A program made the translations under genes and the position numbers. A DNA stretch of 13,248 nucleotides, taken from the NCBI GenBank assembly GCA_020724325.1, contig DYHC01000017.1, forward strand, positions 1,466 to 14,713, given 5' to 3'. The stretch comes from Melioribacter roseus (GTDB lineage: Bacteria; Bacteroidota; Ignavibacteria; Ignavibacteriales; Melioribacteraceae). Under the pieces are notes generated by a model. It ran no database searches. It was not told where the DNA came from and saw only the letters and a program-made list of their open reading frames with translations. Below, piece after piece: positions 1 to 7,312 of the stretch (the stretch's first letter is position 1; the number at the start of each line of letters is the position of its first letter).

Positions 1-112
1 GAACCTTTTTAGCTTCGGAGTAACTAAAATTGGAGAAAATTCCAAACGTATAGTCCTGTGCATTTATAAACGTTCCGGTAGAAAAAAATATAATTAATAA
101 AAACTTTTTCAT
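1..112 (-). CDS. N-terminus of a secreted or outer-membrane protein (partial)
   Basis: An ATG at 110-112 on the minus strand opens a frame that runs off the left edge after 37 codons. The visible protein begins MKKFLLIIFFSTGTFINAQD. That is a classic Sec signal peptide: two lysines, a hydrophobic core, and a likely signal peptidase I cut after N-A, before Gln. The mature part starts with alternating aromatic and small residues (DYTFGIFSNFSYSEAK), which would suit the first strand of a beta-barrel, but this is too short to assign a family. It is transcribed away from the phosphoesterase gene at 300. The signal peptide is directly visible; the outer-membrane location is inference. Confidence 0.7.
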   Translation of the reverse strand, partial: MKKFLLIIFFSTGTFINAQDYTFGIFSNFSYSEAKKV

Positions 113-299
113 CGATATTTCTTTTGTTTCCGCTAATTTAACAAAAATCGAAGAGACTGTGAATTGTTCGATAATGAAATAAGAGAATTCTTTCGATTGT
201 TTATAAAATTGTTGTATTTCTCTTTATTGTGCATTAGGTTTATTACCAGAACTTTTCGAAAAGTTGAACATTTATTTAAAGTAACCGGTATAAGCAAAG
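113..299. promoter_or_regulatory. Divergent intergenic region
   Basis: These 187 bp separate two genes transcribed away from each other, so promoters for both should lie here. I could not identify a convincing -35/-10 pair or the Bacteroidota-type TAnnTTTG element on either strand. The clearest structure is the 16-bp palindrome at 250-265. The base composition is strongly AT-rich. Confidence 0.5.
250..265. promoter_or_regulatory. Perfect 16-bp palindrome, possible operator
   Basis: AACTTTTCGAAAAGTT reads identically on both strands, with no spacer. It ends 34 bp before the ATG of the phosphoesterase gene, where a dimeric repressor or activator could bind. A perfect palindrome without a loop is a better candidate for a protein site than for an RNA hairpin, and no T-tract follows. 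No second copy was noticed in the window. The regulatory role is inference. Confidence 0.35.
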
Positions 300-1055
300 A
301 TGAAAGTAGGAATTATAAGTGACATACACGAAGATATTGTAAGTCTGGAAAAAGCACTTCGTTATTTATCTAAGGAAAAATGCGAATCGGTTATTTGCTT
401 GGGTGATATTGTCGGATTTACTTTACCATTTTACCGTTATATAGAAACACGCAATGCAGAGGAGTGTGTAAGATTAGTTAAAGAAAATTGCCATAAAGTT
501 GTTGCCGGTAACCATGATTTATATGCTATTAAAAAAGTGCCTCAATATAAATCCGGTTTTGAATATAGTGATAACTGGTATGATCTTGATTATGAGGTTC
601 GTGCCGGAAAATCGCGAAACAGAATCTGGCTTTATGAGGATAACGAAATAAGATCTAATCTAAGCGATGCTTCAAAAGAGTTTCTTAATTCTCTTAATGA
701 AATCGAAATTATTGAATACGGTGAACTTAGAATACTTATATCACATTTTTGTTACCCGGATTTTTCTGGGTCTGCTGTTTTCTTCCCCGGGGATGTTTTT
801 CATTTGGAGAAGCATTTTAACTTCATGAATAAACAAAACTGCCGCTTAAGTATTTCTGGGCATGGGCATCCGGGCGGAGTTATAATGGTTACCGAAGAAC
901 GTTTTGCATCTCTTAAATTCGGTTTAAACAGAATTGCCGAAGGTATTCAATGGATTGTTGTACCGTGTGTAGCTAGAACTACAAGAGAGAATGGAGTGTT
1001 CGTACTTGATTCTTCAAGTATGGAATTCCAGTCTTTCTCACTTAAATCAATATGA
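300..1055 (+). CDS. Calcineurin-like metallophosphoesterase
   Basis: A 251-residue cytosolic protein with the metallophosphoesterase signature in order: D8-x-H10 (SDIH), G35-D36 (LGDIVG), G70-N71-H72-D73, H149 (SHF) and G187-H188-G189-H190. These are the dinuclear metal ligands and catalytic histidine of the YfcE/MJ0936-type phosphodiesterases, so a phosphoester or phosphodiester hydrolase is well supported; the substrate is not known. There is no signal peptide or membrane segment. The ATG directly precedes the first conserved strand (MKVGIISDIH), which fixes the start although the upstream ribosome site is weak. The gene ends 35 bp before the Cache/PAS/DUF294 receptor on the same strand, so co-transcription is likely. 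It may act on the nucleotide product or modification made by that protein, but this is inference. Confidence 0.88.
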   Translation: MKVGIISDIHEDIVSLEKALRYLSKEKCESVICLGDIVGFTLPFYRYIETRNAEECVRLVKENCHKVVAGNHDLYAIKKVPQYKSGFEYSDNWYDLDYEVRAGKSRNRIWLYEDNEIRSNLSDASKEFLNSLNEIEIIEYGELRILISHFCYPDFSGSAVFFPGDVFHLEKHFNFMNKQNCRLSISGHGHPGGVIMVTEERFASLKFGLNRIAEGIQWIVVPCVARTTRENGVFVLDSSSMEFQSFSLKSI

Positions 1056-1090
1056 CTATAATTAGCTTATGAAGTGTACTCTTAATTTAT

Positions 1091-3976
1091 ATGAAGATGC
1101 TTAAAAAAACATCCGGAAAGGTTTCTTATGTAAGGACTCTTCTGCCAACTCTCCTGACAATAGCTCTTTTCATAACAGCAATTTTTTTGGTCGTTATTCC
1201 TCAATTCGAAAATATTATACTGGACAGAAAAAGAGAGATGATTAGAGAGCTTACCAACTCAACTGTAAGTATGATTAACAGATGGCACCAGCTGCAGTTG
1301 AAAGGGTTAATTTCGGAAAAAGAGGCAATGAAAAATGCTGTTGACCTTATTAGAAATTTACGATACGGTGAAGAATTAAAAGATTACTTCTGGGTTACAG
1401 ACCTTCATCCTAAAATGATTGTTCATCCATATCGACCCGAGCTGGACGGCACTGACTTAACAGAGTTCGAAGATCTAAAGGATAAGAAACTCTTTGTTGA
1501 AATGGTAAAAGTGGTTCAGAATTACAGCGAAGGATATGTAGATTATATGTGGCAGTGGAAAGATGATTCCACAAAGATTGTACCCAAGCTTTCTTATGTA
1601 AAGAAATTTGAACCATGGAATTGGGTTGTAGGAACTGGAATTTATATTGAAGATGTAAAGTTGGAAATAAGCTATCTCGAACAGAATATTTTGACAATTT
1701 CTGTAATTGTTACAATTCTTAGTTCGCTCTTGCTATACCAGAATCTTAAAAATGAAAAGCTCAGAAAAAGAGCCGAGGATGATCTTAAAGAATCGAGAGA
1801 TAAATACCGTATACTTGTTGAAGCTTCTGGCGAAGGATTGATTATGATTCTGGATAATAAACAAACTTTTTACAATAAGACTTTTTATACAATGCTGGGC
1901 TATTCCGATACCGGTGATGATTTTAATTTTTCATGCTTATTTAAGTCTATTCCCAATTCAGAAGTATTCGACTTTACACTTCTGCAGCGTAAAACTATGG
2001 AGCAGGTTTTTAATGAGCAGATTGAAACAAGGTTAATTAAAAAGAACGGAGAACTGTTAAATGTGCTTTTGAATATATCCCAAATCTCATTTATGAATAA
2101 CAATGGCATAGTAATAAATGTTAAAGACCTTACTCTTCACGAAGAAATGAAAGAGGCATTGGATTATACTAAAGAGAAGTACATCTCTCTAACTAACCAG
2201 ATTTCTGTGGGGGTTTTTAGAGCTACACCTGATAGTAAGGCAGCATTAATAGAAATTAATAATGCACTTAAAGAGCTTTTGAATTTCAGTGAGGAAGAGG
2301 ATCTTCTTGGCAGATCTCTGTTCGACTTTATGTTTAATGAGGAAGACAAATCTTTATTCCTGGAAGAGTTGAATAGAAATGGATTTATTAAAAACAGAAT
2401 TATTAAGCTGCAGAATGAAAAAGGCAGTTTATTAACTTCTTGTATTTCTGCTGCTTTTGTAAAAGGAATAAATAATGAGTACCGGTTTATTGATGGAATT
2501 ATTCAGGATATTTCTGAACAGCAACGGTCTGATAAAGAAAAGGAAAAACTTATTTCCGACCTGCAATCATCTGTAGTTGTTTTAAGCCAAAGAATTACTC
2601 CATATGTTAAACCAATTCCTTGCTGCCAACTAGAAACCTCAATTAAGGATGCTGCTGAAATTATGACAAAAGAGAAAAGCAGCGCTATTCTGGTTAATGC
2701 GGCTAATGATTTAGAAAAAGGAATTATTACAGATCATGATATAAGAGAAAAAATTTTTTCTGCCGGAAGTGACTTAAATATGCCTGTTAGAGCAATAATG
2801 AATACTACCATCTTTTTTCTCCAATCAACCGCAACGTTCTATGATGCACTTTTGCTTCTTCAAGAATATCAAGTAAGTCATTTGATCGTAAAAGATGCTT
2901 CAGGCAAAATATTAGGGGCGATAGATTCTGATGCTCTGTTCACTGTTTCGCATTCGAGGTATCTTTTCTTTATTCAGAAAATTGAGGATGCAGCTAATGT
3001 AAAAATAATTTCTGACTACAGAAGCCAGCTCGTTTTTCTAATTTCAGGTTTAATAAAGAATAATGTTGATATAAGGAATACTACAAAAATGATTTCTTTG
3101 GTAGCAGATGCTATTAGCAGAACTGTTATCAACATGGCAGTAAAAGAAATAGGCACTCCGCCTTGCAAATTTGTATTCATATCAATGGGAAGTGAGGGCA
3201 GGGAAGAACAAACTTTGTTAACCGATCAGGATAATGCAATTATTTATGAAGACACAGAGCAACAGCACGCTGATTCAATACACAAATACTTCTTACAACT
3301 TGGTCAAAAAATTTCCGATTACCTTAATTCTTCAGGGTACAGTTTTTGCAAAGGAAATATTATGGCAAGCAATTCAAAATTTTGCCAGCCATTATCTGTA
3401 TGGAAAAAATATTTTACTAGCTGGGTTACCGAAGCTAATCCGAAGGATCTTCTTGATCTCAAAATCTTTTTTGATTTCAGATTTGTCTTTGGTGAAAGTG
3501 AATTATCATCTCAATTGAAAAACCACGTAAACCGGCTGGTGAATACAAGTAGTAATTTCATTCTATATCTTTCAGATAGTCTTATTCGCACCGAACTTCC
3601 AGATAGTATTCTGAAACTAAAAGCACCGGTAGATTTAAAATTATGTCTCCTCCCTATAATCGATTTTGCGCGGCTTTACGGTCTAAAGTATAATCTAAAT
3701 ACTTCTAATACTGTAGAACGCCTGGAGTATATCCACGACCGGGGAATAATTTCTGATTCTTTATTCGAAAATATTCTCTTTTCATACAGTCTATTAATGA
3801 ACCTTCGTCTCCGCCATCAATCAGATTTGTATTCGCAAAATTCTGCAGTCAACAATTTAGTTAATCCACTTTCACTTACTGAGCTTCAGACTTTTCTCTT
3901 AAGAAAGTATTTTGAATTTCTTAAGGAAATAAAAGATAAAATCAATTTGGATTTTAAAGGAACATTAATAAGATAG
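1091..3976 (+). CDS. Membrane receptor: Cache, PAS, PAS, CBS pair, DUF294 putative nucleotidyltransferase
   Basis: A 961-residue signalling protein. Visible parts in order: a membrane segment at about 15-37; an extracytoplasmic Cache domain at about 45-192 with the single-Cache_2-like signature (RYGEELKDYFWV, MIVHPYRPELDG, FEPWNWVVGTGIYIEDV); a second membrane segment at about 198-217; PAS domains at about 237-350 and 358-478; a CBS pair at about 505-620; a DUF294 nucleotidyltransferase-like domain with GSEGREEQ (700-707) and TDQDNA (711-716, metal-binding D712-x-D714); and a DUF294 C-terminal helical domain to the end. The G-S-x-x-R-x-E and D-x-D pattern resembles GlnD uridylyltransferase. 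There is no histidine kinase, cyclase or methyl-accepting region. In many proteobacteria DUF294 proteins start with a cyclic-nucleotide-binding domain instead. The ATG at 1091 has no clear ribosome site; Met3 (1097) is an alternative, and an in-frame stop at 1070 rules out starts further upstream. It lies ahead of an acetate-type symporter set, so a carboxylate ligand is likely but unproven. Confidence 0.88.
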   Translation: MKMLKKTSGKVSYVRTLLPTLLTIALFITAIFLVVIPQFENIILDRKREMIRELTNSTVSMINRWHQLQLKGLISEKEAMKNAVDLIRNLRYGEELKDYFWVTDLHPKMIVHPYRPELDGTDLTEFEDLKDKKLFVEMVKVVQNYSEGYVDYMWQWKDDSTKIVPKLSYVKKFEPWNWVVGTGIYIEDVKLEISYLEQNILTISVIVTILSSLLLYQNLKNEKLRKRAEDDLKESRDKYRILVEASGEGLIMILDNKQTFYNKTFYTMLGYSDTGDDFNFSCLFKSIPNSEVFDFTLLQRKTMEQVFNEQIETRLIKKNGELLNVLLNISQISFMNNNGIVINVKDLTLHEEMKEALDYTKEKYISLTNQISVGVFRATPDSKAALIEINNALKELLNFSEEEDLLGRSLFDFMFNEEDKSLFLEELNRNGFIKNRIIKLQNEKGSLLTSCISAAFVKGINNEYRFIDGIIQDISEQQRSDKEKEKLISDLQSSVVVLSQRITPYVKPIPCCQLETSIKDAAEIMTKEKSSAILVNAANDLEKGIITDHDIREKIFSAGSDLNMPVRAIMNTTIFFLQSTATFYDALLLLQEYQVSHLIVKDASGKILGAIDSDALFTVSHSRYLFFIQKIEDAANVKIISDYRSQLVFLISGLIKNNVDIRNTTKMISLVADAISRTVINMAVKEIGTPPCKFVFISMGSEGREEQTLLTDQDNAIIYEDTEQQHADSIHKYFLQLGQKISDYLNSSGYSFCKGNIMASNSKFCQPLSVWKKYFTSWVTEANPKDLLDLKIFFDFRFVFGESELSSQLKNHVNRLVNTSSNFILYLSDSLIRTELPDSILKLKAPVDLKLCLLPIIDFARLYGLKYNLNTSNTVERLEYIHDRGIISDSLFENILFSYSLLMNLRLRHQSDLYSQNSAVNNLVNPLSLTELQTFLLRKYFEFLKEIKDKINLDFKGTLIR

Positions 3977-4097
3977 AATAGCCCGTTACAATAATAAAAG
4001 AGCTGTAAGTCTTTCTAATTGGGAAAAAAACGATTAATTTTCTTTAGGACTTTTTCACTTCAGTAAATGTATCAGTTGTAGTTCTAACAAATTAATT

Positions 4098-4102
4098 AGG
4101 AG
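4098..4102 (+). promoter_or_regulatory. Ribosome binding site of the DUF485 gene
   Basis: AGGAG lies 6 bases before the ATG at 4109, a clear Shine-Dalgarno match. Similar sites precede the next two genes, suggesting that the transporter set is translated by ordinary SD-led initiation, whereas the receptor gene upstream lacks such a site. Confidence 0.75.
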
Positions 4103-4108
4103 AAGTAT

Positions 4109-4423
4109 ATGGGTATTAAACCGGAACGTGTCAAAGAAATTCTTCAATCCCCACAATTTAAAAACCTGGTTCAACAAAGATTAACGGTGTCAATTTCATT
4201 AACTATTATTATGCTTGTTGTTTATTTTGGATTCATTTTATCTATTGCCTTCTACAAAGAATTCCTTTCTATTAAAATAGGAGAACATCTAACTCTTGGG
4301 CTTCCAATCGGAATTGGACTTATTATTTTTGCTTGGTTATTAACCGGGTTTTACATCCGCTGGGCAAATAGGAAGTATGATAAAGCCGTTAGAGAGTTAA
4401 GAAACGAAGTCCTCGAAAACTAA
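4109..4423 (+). CDS. DUF485 small inner-membrane protein (symporter partner)
   Basis: A 104-residue protein with two membrane segments, at about 26-48 and 63-84. The family pattern is visible: an N-terminal SPQFKNLVQQR stretch before the first segment, and LTGFYIRWANRKYD at the end of the second. DUF485 proteins (E. coli YjcH is the familiar member) are encoded directly before acetate/solute symporters of the ActP type and are thought to be accessory to them. The same order is kept here, with the symporter starting 45 bp downstream. The start is fixed by AGGAG 6 bases upstream. How the small protein helps the transporter is not established. The 132 bp before it contain no gene and could hold a promoter for the transporter set, though I see no clear one. 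Confidence 0.85.
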   Translation: MGIKPERVKEILQSPQFKNLVQQRLTVSISLTIIMLVVYFGFILSIAFYKEFLSIKIGEHLTLGLPIGIGLIIFAWLLTGFYIRWANRKYDKAVRELRNEVLEN

Positions 4424-4440
4424 TTCTTAAATCCTAAGAA
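4424..4440 (+). other. Small hairpin between DUF485 and symporter genes
   Basis: TTCTTA (4424-4429) and TAAGAA (4435-4440) can form a 6-bp, AT-only stem around a 5-base loop directly after the DUF485 stop codon. It has no following T-tract, so it is not a terminator. It might slightly affect mRNA processing or coupling, but it is weak and may be chance. Confidence 0.2.
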
Positions 4441-4455
4441 CTTTTGAATTGAATC

Positions 4456-4460
4456 AGGAG
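4456..4460 (+). promoter_or_regulatory. Ribosome binding site supporting the TTG start of the symporter
   Basis: AGGAG lies 7 bases before a TTG at 4468-4470. The match and spacing equal those of the neighbouring ATG genes, which makes TTG the natural start. The protein then begins METIQTTLGQ, just ahead of the first membrane helix. Confidence 0.75.
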
Positions 4461-4467
4461 ATTATCA

Positions 4468-6015
4468 TTGGAAACAATTCAAACAACACTTGGACAGGTT
4501 AACATTGCATCTATTATTATTTTCTTTTTATTCGTTGCCGTTACATTAAGTATAACATATTGGGCAGCAAAAAAAACTAAGACAACTTCAGAATTTTATG
4601 CAGCAGACCGAAGTATTTCAGGTTTTCAGAATGGTTTAGCTTTAGCCGGAGATTATATGAGCGCTGCTTCTTTCCTTGGGATTGCCGGTATGGTTTCTCT
4701 TAAAGGTTACGATGGACTTATCTACTCTATTGGTTTTCTTGTCGGCTGGCCTCTTGTTATGTTCTTAATTGCTGAACCGCTAAGAAATCTGGGTAAGTTT
4801 ACATTTGCCGACGTAGTTGCCTATAGGTTAAAACAGAAACCTGTTAGAATAGCTTCTTCGGTTGGATCTTTAATGACAATTATTTTTTATCTTATTGCTC
4901 AGATGGTAGGTGCCGGTTCACTGATACATATTCTGTTCGGATTCCCTTATGAAATTGCGATAATAATAGTAGGATTGGTAATGATCGCTTATGTTTTATT
5001 TGGCGGTATGCTCGCTACAACATGGGTACAAATTATCAAAGCTGTACTTCTATTAAGTGGTGCAACTTTTCTTGTAATTATGACGCTTGCGCAATTTGGT
5101 ATGAATCCTATTTCATTATTTGAATATGCAGCAAAAAAATACTCAGATGCCGTTCTTTCACCGGGTGGATTTGTTACTAATCCATGGGATGCAATTTCTC
5201 TTGGTATTGCATTGATATTAGGCACTGCCGGGCTGCCTCATATACTTATGAGGTTTTTTACTGTTCCTGATGCCAGACAAGCAAGAAAGTCGGTCTTCGT
5301 TGCAACAGGACTTATTGGCTATTTCTATATCTTAACATTTTTTATCGGTTTTGGAGCTATGGTACTTGTAGGGCAGAATATAATTTCAAGTTTCGATAAA
5401 GGCGGTAATATGGCAGCCCTTCTGCTTGCTGAATCTGTTGGCGGGCAGTTCTTTCTTGGCTTTATTGCTGCTGTTGCTTTTGCAACTATATTAGCTGTTG
5501 TTGCTGGATTAACCCTTTCTGGCGCATCAACTTTATCGCATGACCTCTATGTAAATGTAATTAAAAAAGGGAAGACAGATGAAGCCGGTGAAGTTAAAGT
5601 AGCTAGAATTGCCACGCTTATAATAGGGACACTTGCAATTTTCTTAGGACTTGTATTCAAGGGTCAGAATGTTGCTTTCATGGTTGGACTTGCGTTCGCT
5701 ATTGCGGCGAGTGCTAATTTTCCTTCTTTGTTACTTTCTATTATCTGGAAAAAATTTACTACTAAGGGAGCTGTTGCAAGTATTATAACCGGCTCTGGTC
5801 TGGCAGTTATTTTAATTATTTTTAGTCCAACTGTATGGGTCGATATTTTTCAAAATCCAGAAGCGTTGTTCGGTCTTAAAAATCCAGCCATTATTTCTAT
5901 GACCGCATCGTTTCTTATAGGAATTATTGTCTCTCTGCTCTCTGTAGAAAAAGACGCATCAGAAAAGTACGAGGACGAAAAATTGAGAACGTATCTTGGT
6001 ATTGGAGCCGAATAA
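4468..6015 (+). CDS. actP: ActP-type cation/acetate symporter, sodium:solute symporter family
   Basis: A 515-residue inner-membrane protein with about 13 hydrophobic helices, close to the length of E. coli ActP. Family marks include FYAADRSISGFQNGLALAGD (43-62), the D-Y-M-S-A-A-S-F-L-G stretch at 62-71, GTAGLPHILMRFFTVPDARQ (252-271) and VVAGLTLSGASTLSHDLY (344-361). The last region carries the helix that lines the sodium site in this family. GLPHILMRFFTVPDA is characteristic of the acetate/monocarboxylate branch. It would import a short carboxylate with a cation, and acetate is the best guess. It follows DUF485 by 44 bp and precedes the porin by 30 bp, so the three form a likely operon. The TTG start may lower expression. 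Acetyl-CoA synthetase, often nearby in other genomes, is not in this window. Substrate choice within the branch cannot be read with certainty. Confidence 0.88.
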   Translation: METIQTTLGQVNIASIIIFFLFVAVTLSITYWAAKKTKTTSEFYAADRSISGFQNGLALAGDYMSAASFLGIAGMVSLKGYDGLIYSIGFLVGWPLVMFLIAEPLRNLGKFTFADVVAYRLKQKPVRIASSVGSLMTIIFYLIAQMVGAGSLIHILFGFPYEIAIIIVGLVMIAYVLFGGMLATTWVQIIKAVLLLSGATFLVIMTLAQFGMNPISLFEYAAKKYSDAVLSPGGFVTNPWDAISLGIALILGTAGLPHILMRFFTVPDARQARKSVFVATGLIGYFYILTFFIGFGAMVLVGQNIISSFDKGGNMAALLLAESVGGQFFLGFIAAVAFATILAVVAGLTLSGASTLSHDLYVNVIKKGKTDEAGEVKVARIATLIIGTLAIFLGLVFKGQNVAFMVGLAFAIAASANFPSLLLSIIWKKFTTKGAVASIITGSGLAVILIIFSPTVWVDIFQNPEALFGLKNPAIISMTASFLIGIIVSLLSVEKDASEKYEDEKLRTYLGIGAE

Positions 6016-6045
6016 TTCAAATTACTGATAGAAACAGGAGATTAA

Positions 6046-7266
6046 ATGAAAAGAATTCTTGTCCTTTTATTTTTCTTATTCAGTCTATTGTCATATGCTC
6101 AGATAGATAATAAGAATTTTGGAATTTCATTTTCGGGATTTGTAAAAACAGATTTTATTTATGATACAAGACAAACAGTTTCATTGAGGGAAGGACATTT
6201 TCTCCTTTATCCTCAAAGTGAAAATCTGGATATCAACGGTAAAGACATTAATGCAAAATCAAATTTCAATATTCTTTCTATTCAAACCCGTCTTCTTGGA
6301 AAGATTATTGGGCCCGAATCATTCGGGGCAAAAACATCTGGACAAATTGAAGCGGAGTTTTTTGGTACTACCGAAGGTGATATTAATGGGTTCAGATTGC
6401 GGCATGCATTTGTGAAGTTCGATTGGGCAAACACTTCTCTGTTGATTGGACAAACATGGCATCCGATGTTTGTAGCAGAAATGTTTCCGGGTGTTGTTTC
6501 TTTTAATACTGGCGCACCTTTTCAGCCGTTTTCTAGAAATCCTCAAATTAGATTTACATACTCAATTGAAAATGTAAAATTTATTCTTGCTGCTTTATCT
6601 CAACGCGATTTTCAAAGTAACGGTCCCGATGGTTTCAGCAGTTCCTACCTTCGTAATGCCGTTTTTCCCAACATTCATGCTCAAGTTCAATATTCTAATA
6701 AGGGATATTTATTTGGCGCTGGAGTTGATTATAAGAAGCTAGTACCAAGAATTGTAACACCAAAAAAAATAGTTACTGATAATTCAATTGTCTCTTTAAG
6801 TGCTATTGGTTATGCAAAATTAAATCTCAACCCCGTTACTGTTAAAACAGAAGTTGTTTATGGAAATAATCTTGCAGATCATCTAATGCTTGGCGGCTAT
6901 GCTGTCAAATCTATTAATTCAATTACTCTTGAAGAAGAATACAGTCCCATTAGTGTATTTTCTATCTGGGGAGAAATTTCAACAGGCAAAGAAATTGAAC
7001 TCGCCCTCTTCTTAGGTTATTCCAAAAATATGGGAGCTGATGACAATATTGCTGGATCTTACTTCTGCCGCGGAATTAATATTGATAAGCTGTTTAGAAT
7101 TTCACCAAGGATTCAAATTAACTCTGGACAATCAAGAATATCAACCGAGTTGGAATATACTTCTGCCGGTTACGGGACTACTGTAAATCTGAATAAGGGA
7201 AAAGTCGCAAACGCAAAAAATCTTTCCAATTTAAGACTGTTGCTGGCGGTCTATTATTTCTTTTGA
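6046..7266 (+). CDS. Outer-membrane porin-like beta-barrel protein
   Basis: A 406-residue protein with a Sec signal peptide (MKRILVLLFFLFSLLSYA, likely cut before Q19). The mature part is rich in alternating hydrophobic/polar strands and ends in YYFF; a C-terminal Phe is the usual recognition signal of the barrel assembly machinery. Stretches such as FSGFVKTDFIYDTRQ, FRLRHAFVKFDWANTSLLIGQTW and NPQIRFTYSIENVKF resemble DcaP-like/phosphate-selective-type porins of Bacteroidota and relatives. It probably forms the outer-membrane entry for the solute carried by the symporter encoded 30 bp upstream. AGGAG at 6036-6040 lies 5 bases before the ATG. Location and fold are well supported; the solute is inferred from the neighbours only. 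Confidence 0.8.
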   Translation: MKRILVLLFFLFSLLSYAQIDNKNFGISFSGFVKTDFIYDTRQTVSLREGHFLLYPQSENLDINGKDINAKSNFNILSIQTRLLGKIIGPESFGAKTSGQIEAEFFGTTEGDINGFRLRHAFVKFDWANTSLLIGQTWHPMFVAEMFPGVVSFNTGAPFQPFSRNPQIRFTYSIENVKFILAALSQRDFQSNGPDGFSSSYLRNAVFPNIHAQVQYSNKGYLFGAGVDYKKLVPRIVTPKKIVTDNSIVSLSAIGYAKLNLNPVTVKTEVVYGNNLADHLMLGGYAVKSINSITLEEEYSPISVFSIWGEISTGKEIELALFLGYSKNMGADDNIAGSYFCRGINIDKLFRISPRIQINSGQSRISTELEYTSAGYGTTVNLNKGKVANAKNLSNLRLLLAVYYFF

Positions 7267-7269
7267 AAA

Positions 7270-7300
7270 AAGAGGTGGAAGCTTTGGTTATCCGCCTCTT
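7270..7300. terminator. Shared intrinsic terminator between converging operons
   Basis: Arms AAGAGGTGGA (7270-7279) and TCCGCCTCTT (7291-7300) pair over 10 bp, with one T-G wobble, around an 11-base loop. On the minus strand the hairpin is followed by six T (7265-7270 region), giving a good rho-independent terminator for the DUF362-to-DUF1801 operon, whose last stop is at 7313. On the plus strand it begins 3 bases after the porin stop, but the trailing sequence is only ACTTTC, so termination in that direction should be weaker. Confidence 0.75.
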
Positions 7301-7312
7301 ACTTTCAAACCA

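Noticed and set aside
1410..1697. Minus-strand open frame of 95 codons inside the receptor gene
   Set aside because: It lies wholly within the Cache coding region, shows no recognisable domain and is best explained as a shadow of the real frame.
3234..3518. Plus-strand open frame of 94 codons inside the DUF294 region
   Set aside because: It overlaps the conserved nucleotidyltransferase coding sequence in another frame, and its translation has no domain character.
3000..3976. Possible histidine kinase output for the Cache/PAS receptor
   Set aside because: There is no H-box, N, G1 or G2 motif; the region instead carries the DUF294 motifs GSEGREE and TDQDN.
3977..4108. Rho-independent terminator after the receptor gene
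   Set aside because: Only 5-bp pairings (AAGTC with GACTT, TTACA with TGTAA) with large loops were found; too weak to support.
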